A program made the position numbers and the translations under genes. A stretch of 64,000 bases of DNA from Kineococcus sp. NBC_00420 (GTDB lineage Bacteria; Actinomycetota; Actinomycetes; Actinomycetales; Kineococcaceae), in contig NZ_CP107930.1 in assembly GCF_036021035.1 (NCBI RefSeq), forward strand, positions 744,001 through 808,000, in the 5' to 3' direction. Below are positions 8,143 to 16,482 of the stretch, piece after piece; position 1 is the first letter of the stretch; every line of letters begins with the position of its first letter. Below the pieces are notes generated by a model that was not told where the DNA came from, did not search any database, and worked only from the letters and a program-made list of their open reading frames with translations.

Positions 8143-9632
8143 CGCTGCCCCCCGTCACTGAACGGTGCGGAGGTCTCGGCGGTGACGGATCGCCACACCC
8201 CCTGCAAGGCCCGGCGCACCTGCTCACCCTGGACGCGCAGAGCGGCCGCTTCGCTCTCGTCGTGATCCCCGTCCCGGGCCGCCGCGGCCGCGGTGGCGTC
8301 CAGACGGCTCAGCTGGTCCTCGACCGCGGTGACCGCCTCGCCGGCCTGGGGGGTGTCCGCGCGTGCGCACCAGGCCAGCGACCGCAGCAGCTCGTACAGA
8401 GCGGCCAGAACGCTGGGATCAGCGGCGCCGTAACGGCGGGGTTGGGCCACAGCCAGGTCGAGCAGGTCCGAGATCGAGGGCCGGGCCACCAGAACCCGCA
8501 GCCCCCGACGCTTCCCGCCGTCTCCACTGTCGCTGTCGCCGTCATCATCGCCGTTGCCGTCGCCGTCCTCGCCGTCGTACAGGCCCTTCGGGCCCAGACG
8601 AAGGCCCACGAGTTCGCACAACAGCGCCGAGGAATGCCCCAAGGCGTGCACCGCGGTCGTGGGGTCGTTGATCCCCGGCGACAGCGCCTTGGTCGCCACA
8701 TCGGTCAATTGGCGCAACCCGAAGGCGACGTCCTGAGCTTCGGTGCGCTCGGGTCCGATGACCACAGCGTCGGCCACCGCCTCTTCCAACTCGCTCAGCA
8801 CTTCCTGCCCCACCACCGTGCCGCCGCCGGCCGGCCACACCCAGGCGATGGGCGTCCCGGTCACCACCGAGGCTCCCGGGAGCGGCTCGAGGACCATGAG
8901 CACGTCCGCTCGCACCGCAGCAGCCAGCACCGCGTCCTCATCGACCCGGACCAGGAACCCCGACCGGCGGGCCAGCAGCGGCACCGCACTCTGCGGGGGG
9001 TGCAGGTCCGCGGCGGGGTCCCCGGTCAAGCCGGCTGCGACAGGACCGCGGGGTCGGGGGCCACCCAGCACCGCCCGGGCGGTGCCGCTGGCGTCCTCGT
9101 GCACGGTCCGCAGCATCGTCTCCACCCGGATCTCCCCGGCCAGGTGAGCCAGGAAGAGGACCAGGGCGATGACACTGGCGATGGTCAGCACGAAGGCCAC
9201 CGTCACCGAGAACTGCGGCACGAACGCGCTGCCCTCCTCATCAGCGGAGCGCACCGTCCGCTCCACCGTCAGGGCGTAGGTGAAGGTGGCCAGGAAGATC
9301 CCCAACGTGACGTGGACGAAGCGGTCACGGGTGAAGGTGCGCAGCAGCCGGGGAGAGAACTGGCTACTAGCCAGCTGCAAGGTCACCACCGTGAGGGAGA
9401 ACGTCAACGACGTCACGGTGATCAGGGAACTGCTGATCGCGTCCAGGATGGTGCGCGCCGCTCCGGGCCCACCGCTGAAGATCAGGTCCGACACCCAGGC
9501 GGGAACGTGATCGTCGGCAGCGCGGTCCAGGCGCGGTAGCAGGACACCGGCGATCAGGGCTAGGACGATGCAGGCCACCGGCACGGGCCACAACGAGGTC
9601 CGCGCAGCCGTCACTACCGCCCGCACCCGCAT
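8139..9632 (-). CDS. DUF2254 family membrane protein
   Basis: A protein of about 497 residues with an N-terminal four-helix membrane region (PVPVACIVLALIAGVLL; ISSSLITVTSLTFSLTVVTL; VTLGIFLATFTYALTVE; VTVAFVLTIASVIALVLFL) and a long soluble C-terminal part. This is the layout of DUF2254, whose function is unknown. I chose ATG 9632, preceded by GAGGGG with 7-base spacing; an in-frame GTG at 9647 is a possible longer start. Pairing with an MscS channel suggests a role in osmotic or membrane stress. An acidic low-complexity DGDGNGDDDGDSDSGDGG insert lies in the C-terminal half. Confidence 0.85.
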   Translation of the reverse strand: MRVRAVVTAARTSLWPVPVACIVLALIAGVLLPRLDRAADDHVPAWVSDLIFSGGPGAARTILDAISSSLITVTSLTFSLTVVTLQLASSQFSPRLLRTFTRDRFVHVTLGIFLATFTYALTVERTVRSADEEGSAFVPQFSVTVAFVLTIASVIALVLFLAHLAGEIRVETMLRTVHEDASGTARAVLGGPRPRGPVAAGLTGDPAADLHPPQSAVPLLARRSGFLVRVDEDAVLAAAVRADVLMVLEPLPGASVVTGTPIAWVWPAGGGTVVGQEVLSELEEAVADAVVIGPERTEAQDVAFGLRQLTDVATKALSPGINDPTTAVHALGHSSALLCELVGLRLGPKGLYDGEDGDGNGDDDGDSDSGDGGKRRGLRVLVARPSISDLLDLAVAQPRRYGAADPSVLAALYELLRSLAWCARADTPQAGEAVTAVEDQLSRLDATAAAAARDGDHDESEAAALRVQGEQVRRALQGVWRSVTAETSAPFSDGGQR

Positions 9633-9803
9633 CGCGCGGCCCCTCACCTGCGCACCCCCAGCACAACCGAAGCCACCCAGACGCCATCGACCAGCACAGA
9701 TACACCTCTTCTACCGCGAACCCCCGGGGCGGGGATCGGTGAACAGTGACACCGCGCCACCGGCACCGCCTGATGACATCCGGATCAGGTCGCTGACGGC
9801 GTC

Positions 9804-9831
9804 GTCACTGCTCCGGCGTCACTGCTCCGGC
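9804..9831. repeat. 14-bp tandem duplication at a stop codon
   Basis: The unit GTCACTGCTCCGGC occurs twice back to back. Each unit contains TCA, the reverse of TGA. The second copy's TCA (9819-9821) is the stop of the phosphatase gene on the minus strand, so the duplication left a spare stop just after the gene end. Confidence 0.85.
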
Positions 9832-11834
9832 GGTACGACGTCCGGGATGCGGTTCGGGCCGGCCACCGCCGGACGGGGAACGTCCTGAGGGTGCAGTCGT
9901 ACCGCGATCAGGGCCACGTCATCCTCAGGCTGCTCCGGCACCAACCTCTGCAAGAGTCCATCCACCAGGCCATCCAGGTCGACACCGCCTTGGGCCAGCT
10001 CACCGGCCACCTCCGCCAAACGTTCCAGTCCGACCTGCAGGGACTCACCGCGCCGTTCCACGAGCCCGTCGGTGTACAAGATCACCGTGGACTCCCGCTC
10101 CAGGGTGACCACCGACTCCTGCCGGGGGGTGTCGGCATCGATGCCGAGCAGCAGGTTCGCCTCGACCGCCTCCAACAGCCTGGGTCGCCCATCGGTGTCC
10201 AGCACCAGTGGGGGCAGGTGCCCGGCGTTGGAGAAGCGCAACCGGCTCACGCCGTCCTCGTGCTCCTGCGCGGTCTGCTCCAGGCGGGCCACCACCGCGG
10301 TGGCGCTGGTGGAGATCATCAACAGCCGCAGCAGCCGGTCGGTGGCGCTCAGCACCGCAGCCGGCCCGTCACCGCTGTGCGCCGCGACCGCGCGGAGCAT
10401 GGTGCGCACCTGTCCCATTGCCGCCGCCGCGATCGTGTCGTGCCCGATGACGTCGCCGATGACCAGCACGGTGGAGCCGTCGGGTTGGAAGAAGGCGTCG
10501 TACCAATCTCCACCGATCTGCGCCGTCCGCGCAGCGGCGCGGTAGCGGACGACCACCTGCAGATGGTCCGGCTCAGGGGGTTCGGTGAGCATCGAGCGCT
10601 GCAGGGTCTCCCACGCCGCAGCCGCCTCGGCGTGGGCAGCGATCTCGGCCTCGTGCACCAGCAACCGGTCCAGCACCTGCGCGCACTGGGCGGCGAAGGC
10701 ATCCAGCAATTCCACCTGCTCAGCGTCGAAAGTCTGCGGCTGGTGCCACCCCGCGGTCAAGGAGCCCAGCACCCGCCCGTCGGCGACCAGGGGCAGGCAG
10801 GCGAAGGCCTGGGAACCGGTGGAGTCCATCACGTCCCGCATCTGCGGTGACCACGCCAGACACGCCGCGGCGTCGCTCAGCAGCACCGTGCGTCCGGTGC
10901 TCGCCGCCACGCAGGCCGGCAGGACACTGTCGGCGGGCAGCCGGGCGTAATTGCGTTGGGTGGCGGCGCCGAAGCCGTCGGTGATGGTCAGATCCATCAT
11001 CGTGGCATCGCCGGGGGTGAAGACGGCCACGGCGCCGCTGTCGCAGCCGGTCGCGGCCAAGCCGTGTTCGGTGATCTGATTGGTCAGCTCCAGCACGCTG
11101 CCGGCCTCGGCCAGGGCCAGGGCGGTGCGTGCTAGTCCCGCCAGGCGCGTCACGGCCTGCTCCCGGGCAGCGGTCAGGGCCTGCACCTGGACGGCTCGCT
11201 CGTAGAGGTCGGCTTCCAGCTGCTGGGCTCGACCACGTAGGGCCGCAGTGGAGCGCTGGACCTCCTGCTCGACCTCCTCCTGCGTCGCACCCCGACCTGA
11301 AAGGGTGGTGCTGGTGCGGGTGATCTCCTTGGTGACGTCCTCTGTCACGTGCAGCAACGCGGCGACCTGCCCACCAGCACCAGCACCTTTCTCGTCTTCG
11401 GCGGCGGCGCCGAAGACGGGAAAGGTGGTGAAGCTCCACCACCGTTCGCTGAAGCCGGTGGGGCTGTCAGCGTCGGGGATGTCGTACTTCTGCAGCGGCA
11501 CCGGGTCCGCGACCCCGGTGGCCAGCACCCGCAGCATCGAAGCCCGCACCAGGACCTGCGGATCCTGCACTTCTGCACCGCCGCCGCCACTGTCGATCTC
11601 GTGGCCCGGTAGGGCTGAAGGAGCTGCCTGCGCCAAGGGGAAGGCCTCGAAGAGGTAGCGACCTACCAGCTCCGCACGGGGTCGACCCGTGGCCTGGAGG
11701 TAGGCACCGCTGACCTCGAGGATCACCAGGTCGGGGTCCAAGAGCATGCAGGGAAAGGGCAGGGCAGCGAAGATTCTCGGCAGGCGCTGCTCGCGACCGA
11801 TGACGCTCACAGTCACCATCATCACCGAATCCAT
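9819..11834 (-). CDS. PAS-GAF-SpoIIE protein phosphatase (PP2C type)
   Basis: A 671-residue signalling phosphatase. A PAS domain (about 15-160, LPFPCMLLDPDLVILEVSGAY) leads into a coiled linker (about 170-225). A GAF domain follows (about 230-380), then a SpoIIE/PP2C catalytic domain (about 430-660) with GGDWYDAFFQPDGSTVLVIG and the C-terminal EDDVALIAVRL. Such RsbU-like proteins dephosphorylate anti-anti-sigma factors and so switch on stress sigma factors. No partner STAS gene is adjacent; an anti-sigma-type ATPase lies at 45.2 kb. ATG 11834 has only a weak ribosome site; ATG 11819 (MMVTVS) is an alternative. Confidence 0.9.
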   Translation of the reverse strand: MDSVMMVTVSVIGREQRLPRIFAALPFPCMLLDPDLVILEVSGAYLQATGRPRAELVGRYLFEAFPLAQAAPSALPGHEIDSGGGGAEVQDPQVLVRASMLRVLATGVADPVPLQKYDIPDADSPTGFSERWWSFTTFPVFGAAAEDEKGAGAGGQVAALLHVTEDVTKEITRTSTTLSGRGATQEEVEQEVQRSTAALRGRAQQLEADLYERAVQVQALTAAREQAVTRLAGLARTALALAEAGSVLELTNQITEHGLAATGCDSGAVAVFTPGDATMMDLTITDGFGAATQRNYARLPADSVLPACVAASTGRTVLLSDAAACLAWSPQMRDVMDSTGSQAFACLPLVADGRVLGSLTAGWHQPQTFDAEQVELLDAFAAQCAQVLDRLLVHEAEIAAHAEAAAAWETLQRSMLTEPPEPDHLQVVVRYRAAARTAQIGGDWYDAFFQPDGSTVLVIGDVIGHDTIAAAAMGQVRTMLRAVAAHSGDGPAAVLSATDRLLRLLMISTSATAVVARLEQTAQEHEDGVSRLRFSNAGHLPPLVLDTDGRPRLLEAVEANLLLGIDADTPRQESVVTLERESTVILYTDGLVERRGESLQVGLERLAEVAGELAQGGVDLDGLVDGLLQRLVPEQPEDDVALIAVRLHPQDVPRPAVAGPNRIPDVVPPEQ

Positions 11835-12019
11835 TGACCTGCACGGACCGCACGCGGGTCAGCTCGTGGCCTCGCGGTCAGCGCACCACTTCATCGAAAG
11901 CCGCCCCACCCCCTACTCGCTGAGGTCAGCCCCGTCCGTCGACCACAACTCGTGTTCCTGGCACCGGAGCAAGCCGCCCACCGTGCTGGATCTGACTGGA
12001 TGCGTGGGTACGCCACGCG

Positions 12020-12262
12020 TCACGCACTGCGCCCGAGACGGATCGCCCGCTCACGATCACGCGCGGTGAGGCCACCGCGGACGCCAAAGCGACCAGGACC
12101 CCGCATCTCGTAGTCCATCGCGTCCTCGAGGCACACTTGGCGGACCGGGCACTGCCAGCAGATCGCGACCGCGGCGTCGTGGTGGCGGCGATTGACGTCG
12201 AACGTCTGATCGAACAGCTCGATCTGATCCCGGCAGACAGCGCGGTGACGCCACTCGCTCAT
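12020..12262 (-). CDS. WhiB-family iron-sulfur transcription factor
   Basis: An 80-residue WhiB protein. The four cluster cysteines are visible: AVCRD near the N-terminus and ICWQCPVRQVC, followed by the basic turn region. The usual GVWGG turn reads GVRGG here, with arginine in place of tryptophan. In known members this loop contacts the principal sigma factor and nearby basic residues contact DNA. I chose ATG 12262 because GGGAGGG precedes it by six bases. A TTG at 12280 is in frame but less likely. No partner gene is obvious. Confidence 0.88.
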   Translation of the reverse strand: MSEWRHRAVCRDQIELFDQTFDVNRRHHDAAVAICWQCPVRQVCLEDAMDYEMRGPGRFGVRGGLTARDRERAIRLGRSA

Positions 12263-12791
12263 CGAACGCCCTCCCCACAAGGTCGAAGCAGCACGCTCCC
12301 TGGCGCTCTATCGACAGCTCCCGGCACGAACTTGAGCCTCCGGCGCGCTCAACATCACGCTCGGCGCACCTCGACACACGGGCTCCAGTCAGCTCGGACA
12401 CATCCAGCCACGACTGAGGTCCCCTCGACTCAGGTCCCCCGTCGACGACCTCCGCCTCGCCCGCCCGCCGCCCGCCCGTCCGTCCGGCCCACTGCTGGAA
12501 GCCACATCGAGCCCACTTTTGCCTACTGCAAGTGATCAGATTGTGACTAGGGGTGGTGATGGGGCTCGAGGTGCGGCACTCTGGTCTGTAGTGATCACCA
12601 GTGATCCTGGCAGCGGACGGACACCGTCCACCGCGCCCCACGATCCGAACGGTCACCGCCTACGACTTCTCACCGGTTCCCGATGGTTCCCATCACGAGG
12701 GGTCGAAGGCACGGAGAAGCTGCCGCTGGATGCACCCCGTGGCGTGATGACGGCACCCTCACGAAGGGGGTGCCCGGACAGGAAGCTGGCC
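12263..12791. other. Divergent intergenic region between whiB and the ferritin-like gene
   Basis: About 530 bases with no convincing gene. It contains repeated AGTGATC words near 12530-12604 and a 10-bp direct repeat of GGTTCCC at 12675-12681 and 12685-12691. It must hold promoters for both flanking genes, but I cannot place them confidently. An AGGAA ribosome site lies at the right edge. Confidence 0.5.
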
Positions 12792-13727
12792 ATGTTCAAG
12801 AAGTCTCTCATCGTCGACATGATCAACCGCAGTTCCGAGACCCCCGCCGACCGCAGGAACTTCCTGCGCGGCATGGGCCTGCTCTCCGCCGGCACCGTCG
12901 GCGCCGGCCTCGTCGGAGCTTCCGTCGCCGCCCCCGCGGAAGCCGCCCCGGGCGACCCCATCAGTGACGGCACGGTTCTCAACTTCGCCCTCAACTTGGA
13001 ATACCTCGAAGCCGAGTTCTACTGCTTCGCCGCCTACGGCCACGGCCTGTCCGAAGCCATGGCCACCGGTACCGGCACCATGGGTGGCGTCACCGGCGGG
13101 CACCGGGTCCCCTTCAAGTCCAAGTCGATGCGCTACTACGCCGAAGAGATCGCCAACGACGAGATCGCCCACGTGAAGTTCCTGCGTGCGAACCTCGGGG
13201 CTGCCGCCGTCGCACGGCCGGCCATCGACCTGCAGAACTCCTTCACCGGTGCGGCCGTCGCCGCCGGGGTCATCAAGCAGGGCGAGACCTTCGACCCGTT
13301 CTCCTCCGAGGCGTTCTTCCTGCTCGGCGCGTTCCTCTTCGAAGACGTCGGGGTCACCGCCTACAAGGGCGCGGCACCGCTCATCCAGAACAAGGACTAC
13401 CTCGAGGCCGCGGCCGGCATCCTCGCCGTCGAGGCGTACCACGCGGGCATCGTGCGCACCCTGCTGTACGAGAACGGCCTCTCCACCCCCACCAACGCCA
13501 TCTCCGACGCCCGCGACTCCCTCGACGGGGCCGGCGCGGACAAGGACCAGGGCATCACGACCGGTGCGTCCGGGCGCGCGAACCTCGTCCCGACCGACGC
13601 GAACTCGATCGCGTTCAGCCGTTCGCCGCAGGAAGTCCTCAACATCGTGTACCTGACCCCGGGCACCGGCGTCAGCAAGGGCGGGTTCTACCCCGCCGGT
13701 CTCAACGGCGACCTCAAGACCAGCTGA
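12792..13727 (+). CDS. Tat-exported ferritin-like domain protein
   Basis: A 311-residue exported protein. The N-terminus has a twin-arginine motif, DRRNFLRG, then a hydrophobic segment and AAPAEAA, a likely cleavage site. The mature part resembles the ferritin-like domain of PF13668: LNLEYLEAEFY, EIANDEIAHVKFLR and AVEAYHAGIVRTLL carry Glu and His ligands expected in a four-helix bundle. A di-metal or stress role outside the membrane is likely; substrate is unknown. ATG 12792 follows AGGAA with 7-base spacing and replaces a longer open frame. The cell-wall-binding gene follows 103 bases later on the same strand. Confidence 0.88.
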   Translation: MFKKSLIVDMINRSSETPADRRNFLRGMGLLSAGTVGAGLVGASVAAPAEAAPGDPISDGTVLNFALNLEYLEAEFYCFAAYGHGLSEAMATGTGTMGGVTGGHRVPFKSKSMRYYAEEIANDEIAHVKFLRANLGAAAVARPAIDLQNSFTGAAVAAGVIKQGETFDPFSSEAFFLLGAFLFEDVGVTAYKGAAPLIQNKDYLEAAAGILAVEAYHAGIVRTLLYENGLSTPTNAISDARDSLDGAGADKDQGITTGASGRANLVPTDANSIAFSRSPQEVLNIVYLTPGTGVSKGGFYPAGLNGDLKTS

Positions 13728-13830
13728 GCCCCACCCCACCCCTCCCGTCGACGTCGACCTCCCCTCGACCTCGACGTTCCCTCGAACCGTCCACACCCTT
13801 GAACCACCCACATCCTTGGAGTACACGATC

Positions 13831-14889
13831 GTGAAGAAGCACACCGCCGTCAGCGCCGGGCTGGCCCTGCTCGTCGGACTCAGCGGCGCCGCCGCCATCG
13901 CCGCACCCGCTCAGGCCGCCGCCGGCTTCAAGTTCGACCACCGCATCGCCGGAGCCGACCGCTTCGCCACCGCCGTGGAGTCCTCGAAGCTGCTCGAACC
14001 CACCGACGGTGCAGCCACTGACGTCGTCATCGTCAACGGCTACGCCACCGTCGACGGCCTCACCGCCTCCTACCTCGCGGGACTCAAGTCCGCGCCGATC
14101 CTCTACACCGACACCACGGCGGTCCCTGCTGTCACCGCTGCCGAGATCGCACGCCTGGGCGCGAAGAACGTCTGGGTCATCGGCGGCACCGACCGCGTCT
14201 CCACCGCCCAGGAAGACGCCTGGAAGGCCGCGGGCAAGGACGTGACCCGCATCGCCGGCGCCGACCGTTACGAGACCGCCGCCCTGGTCGCCGAAGCCGG
14301 CGGCACCGCCGAAGACGGTGACAACCCCAACGGCAACGCCCCCGAGCAGGTCTTCCTCGCCTCCGGCACCTCCACCGCCGACGCCCTGGCCGCCGGGCCG
14401 ATCGCGTGGGCGCGCAACTACCCGATCCTGCTCACCGAAGCCGGCACCCTCCCGGCGGTGACGAAGACCGCACTGGATGAGCTGGGAAGCAGCAACCGCG
14501 TCGTCCTCGGCAGCTCCGCCTCGGTCTCCGACGCCGTCTACTCCCAGGCCGGTGGAACTCAGCGCCTGGGCGGCACCAGCCGACAGGACACCGCCACCAA
14601 GATCGCCGACTACGCCACGGCCAGCCAGAACTTCGACACCCAGTCCGTGGCCCTGGTCGGCGGCTCCGACACCACCGCAGCCGACGCCCTCTCCGCCGCG
14701 CCGGTCGCTGGATCGCAGGGGGTGCCGCTGGTCTTCATCGACTTCGACGGCTCGCTCGGCGCGACGACGACCAGCTACCTCTCCGGGCACAAGACCAGCT
14801 ACACCGGCCGCGGCACCGGCTGGATCTTCGGCGGAACCCCCTCCGTCCCCCAGGCCGCGGCTGACGCCGCCACCGCCGCCGTCCAGTAG
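13831..14889 (+). CDS. Secreted cell-wall-binding repeat 2 protein
   Basis: A 352-residue secreted protein. A signal peptide covers about residues 1-30 (KKHTAVSAGLALL... APAQAAA). It is followed by three repeats of the PF04122 type, each opening with R(I/L)xGxxRxxTA: RIAGADRFATAVE, RIAGADRYETAAL and RLGGTSRQDTATK. Such repeats anchor proteins to cell-wall polymers. No extra catalytic domain is present, so the protein is essentially only the wall-binding module. GTG 13831 has GGAG nine bases upstream. It probably forms an operon with the Tat-exported ferritin-like protein. Confidence 0.9.
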   Translation: MKKHTAVSAGLALLVGLSGAAAIAAPAQAAAGFKFDHRIAGADRFATAVESSKLLEPTDGAATDVVIVNGYATVDGLTASYLAGLKSAPILYTDTTAVPAVTAAEIARLGAKNVWVIGGTDRVSTAQEDAWKAAGKDVTRIAGADRYETAALVAEAGGTAEDGDNPNGNAPEQVFLASGTSTADALAAGPIAWARNYPILLTEAGTLPAVTKTALDELGSSNRVVLGSSASVSDAVYSQAGGTQRLGGTSRQDTATKIADYATASQNFDTQSVALVGGSDTTAADALSAAPVAGSQGVPLVFIDFDGSLGATTTSYLSGHKTSYTGRGTGWIFGGTPSVPQAAADAATAAVQ

Positions 14890-14980
14890 GACCCACCCAG
14901 GAACGCCGCTGTGCGTTGAAGGTGCTCGTCAGCTGACACGAGCCATCCGTTCAACACCGGGCAAGAACGTGACGATGTGA

Positions 14981-15020
14981 CGGTGCGGTGCGGTGAGCGG
15001 GAGATCACCGCACCGCACCG
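14981..15020 (+). terminator. Perfect 16-bp stem-loop downstream of the cell-wall protein gene
   Basis: Bases 14981-14996 (CGGTGCGGTGCGGTGA) are the exact reverse complement of 15005-15020, with an 8-base loop GCGGGAGA. The stem is nearly all GC and lacks a following T run. Its place after the last gene of the pair fits a terminator. Confidence 0.6.
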
Positions 15021-15051
15021 CACCACGGCCTCCTTCGAAGATCGACCCGGG

Positions 15052-15165
15052 TCAGCGCCCTATCGCGCTTCGCAACAGGTCCCACCGCACGTCATCGCCG
15101 GCCGTGCTGACGTGGACTCCATCGGTCATCATCGCCGGGACGGCGGTCGTGGCCAGTGAGATGTA
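15052..15165 (-). pseudogene. Unidentified C-terminal gene fragment
   Basis: The minus frame ending at TGA 15052 reads ISLATTAVPAMMTDGVHV then STAGDDVRWDLLRSAIGR. Third codon positions are mostly G or C, as in real genes of this window. The frame has no credible start, and upstream it runs into the chemoreceptor fragment on the other strand. I read it as the 3' end of a broken gene, family unknown. It could also be a chance frame. Confidence 0.3.
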
Positions 15166-15303
15166 GGAACTGGCCCGCGAAACCGGTGGCGCCACCGAAC
15201 GAGTCCGGGAACTCATCGCCTCCATCCAGACCTCCACCGGGGCAGTGGGCCAAGGCATCCAGGACGTGGAGGCGACCATCGGGAGGATGGACGATGTCCA
15301 GAC
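15146..15303 (+). pseudogene. Fossil fragment of a methyl-accepting chemotaxis protein
   Basis: The frame reads VVASEM, a TAG stop at 15164-15166, then ELARETGGATERVRELIAS and GQGIQDVEATIGRMDDVQT. This matches the conserved tip of the chemoreceptor signalling domain (FAVVAxEVKELARET..ATE.I...I). TAG sits where Lys (AAG) is expected. Only about 50 residues survive; the N-terminal sensor, membrane helices and rest of the signalling hairpin are missing. An intact chemoreceptor lies 3 kb away at 18214-19800. Confidence 0.65.
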
Positions 15304-15530
15304 CGCACGAGCACCACCTTGGACGAGCAAGCCGGTCTCGCGACCGTTCTCGGTGCCCGCTGAGCACGCGCCGGCTGTCGAACGCGCCGCCTGACGTGCC
15401 GCAGACCGGGATCGTCGAGCCCGCCACCGGAGCCGCGCGCGCGAAGCAACCGGGTGAGAACGCCACCCCAGTCCTGGCCGCAGCGAACTGGACCCATCGC
15501 CCACGGTGTTCGCTCCGAACGATCCCCGTG

Positions 15531-16181
15531 ATGACGCCCCGGGAACACCTGCACCGAGCAAACGCCACGGCCCACACGCTGTTGACCACTCAGAGTCTCC
15601 TGGTGCTGCGGCTGAGCATGGGCTTGGTCTTCTTCGGCTTCGGCGTCCTGAAGTTCTTTCCCGGAACCAGCCCGGCGCAAGACCTCGCGGTGACGACCAC
15701 CCGCATGCTGACCTTCGGACTGGTCCCTGACCACCTCGCACTGATCGGCGTCGCCTCGCTGGAGACGGTCATCGGTGCGTGCCTGCTGCTCGGCGGGAGG
15801 TTCCTGCCCGCGGCCCTCCTCCTCCTGGTTCCCCAGCTGGCGGGGATCCTCTCCCCGATCGTCCTGCTGCCGCACCGCCTCTTCGCCGGTCCCCACCACG
15901 CCCCGACGTTGGAGGGGCAGTACGTCCTCAAGGACGTCATCCTCCTCGGCGCTGCCCTGGTCATCGCCGCAGCCTTCCTCGGTCAGAGGCGGACGAGCCG
16001 GCCGCTGCCTGCCCGCGAGAAACTGGCCATCGTCCTGGCCGGGATCCGTGAGGAGTGCCCGCTGGAGGAGCTGTGCGCGGAGCACGGGATCAGTGAGAGC
16101 GACTACCGCTCCTGGAAGGACGAGGTCCTCACCGCAGCCGACGCCATCCGTTCTGCCCAAGCGGTGGCCCTGCGCGGCTGA
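15531..16181 (+). CDS. DoxX-like membrane protein with a C-terminal transposase-type HTH
   Basis: A 216-residue protein. The N-terminal ~150 residues have about four membrane helices (VLRLSMGLVFFGFGVLKFFP; ASLETVIGACLLLGG; LPAALLLLVPQLAGIL; ILLGAALVIAAAFLG) and resemble DoxX/DUF417-like proteins. The last ~55 residues (REKLAIVLAGIREECPLEEL, then CAEHGISESDYRSWKDEVL) look like the helix-turn-helix of IS3-type OrfA proteins. This combination is unusual. ATG 15531 has no clear ribosome site; GTG 15528 is in frame. Function is unknown. Confidence 0.75.
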   Translation: MTPREHLHRANATAHTLLTTQSLLVLRLSMGLVFFGFGVLKFFPGTSPAQDLAVTTTRMLTFGLVPDHLALIGVASLETVIGACLLLGGRFLPAALLLLVPQLAGILSPIVLLPHRLFAGPHHAPTLEGQYVLKDVILLGAALVIAAAFLGQRRTSRPLPAREKLAIVLAGIREECPLEELCAEHGISESDYRSWKDEVLTAADAIRSAQAVALRG

Positions 16182-16482
16182 CGTCGTTTCAGCGGGGAAC
16201 GTCAAGAACGCACAGCCCAGCGAATCACCCCGCACAGAGAAACCACGCGAAGACACCCACGGAGAAACCACACGGTCTGCCCCCGAGCCCGGTGCCGCGA
16301 GACCGCCGAGGTCTCCGGGGACACCAAGAGCCGCACCGCGTTTCGCTCTGAAGAGCTACCCAAGGCGCATCCGGCGCCTCTCGATCAGAGCTTCCCAGGC
16401 AACTGGACGGACAGGCTGCCTGCGCCACAGCGGATCCAGCACCACCTCGACACCGTCACACCAGACGTCGATGCGGTGAGGG
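16182..16482. other. Intergenic region with a possible small minus-strand ORF
   Basis: About 300 bases between convergent genes. The left part shows nothing. On the minus strand, right after the SDR gene, a frame ending at 16356 reads RIDVWCDGVEVVLDPLWRR then QPVRPVAWEALIERRR. It looks protein-like but has only CTG (16499) or GTG (16445) as start. It may be a small gene or a remnant. Confidence 0.3.

Noticed and set aside
14981-15020. Repeated GCACCG units considered as CRISPR or iteron repeats
   Set aside because: There are no spacers and the units form one continuous hairpin. A terminator explains them better.
15531-16181. HTH tail taken as evidence for an insertion sequence
   Set aside because: No inverted terminal repeats, target duplications or transposase catalytic domain are present; it is a fusion.
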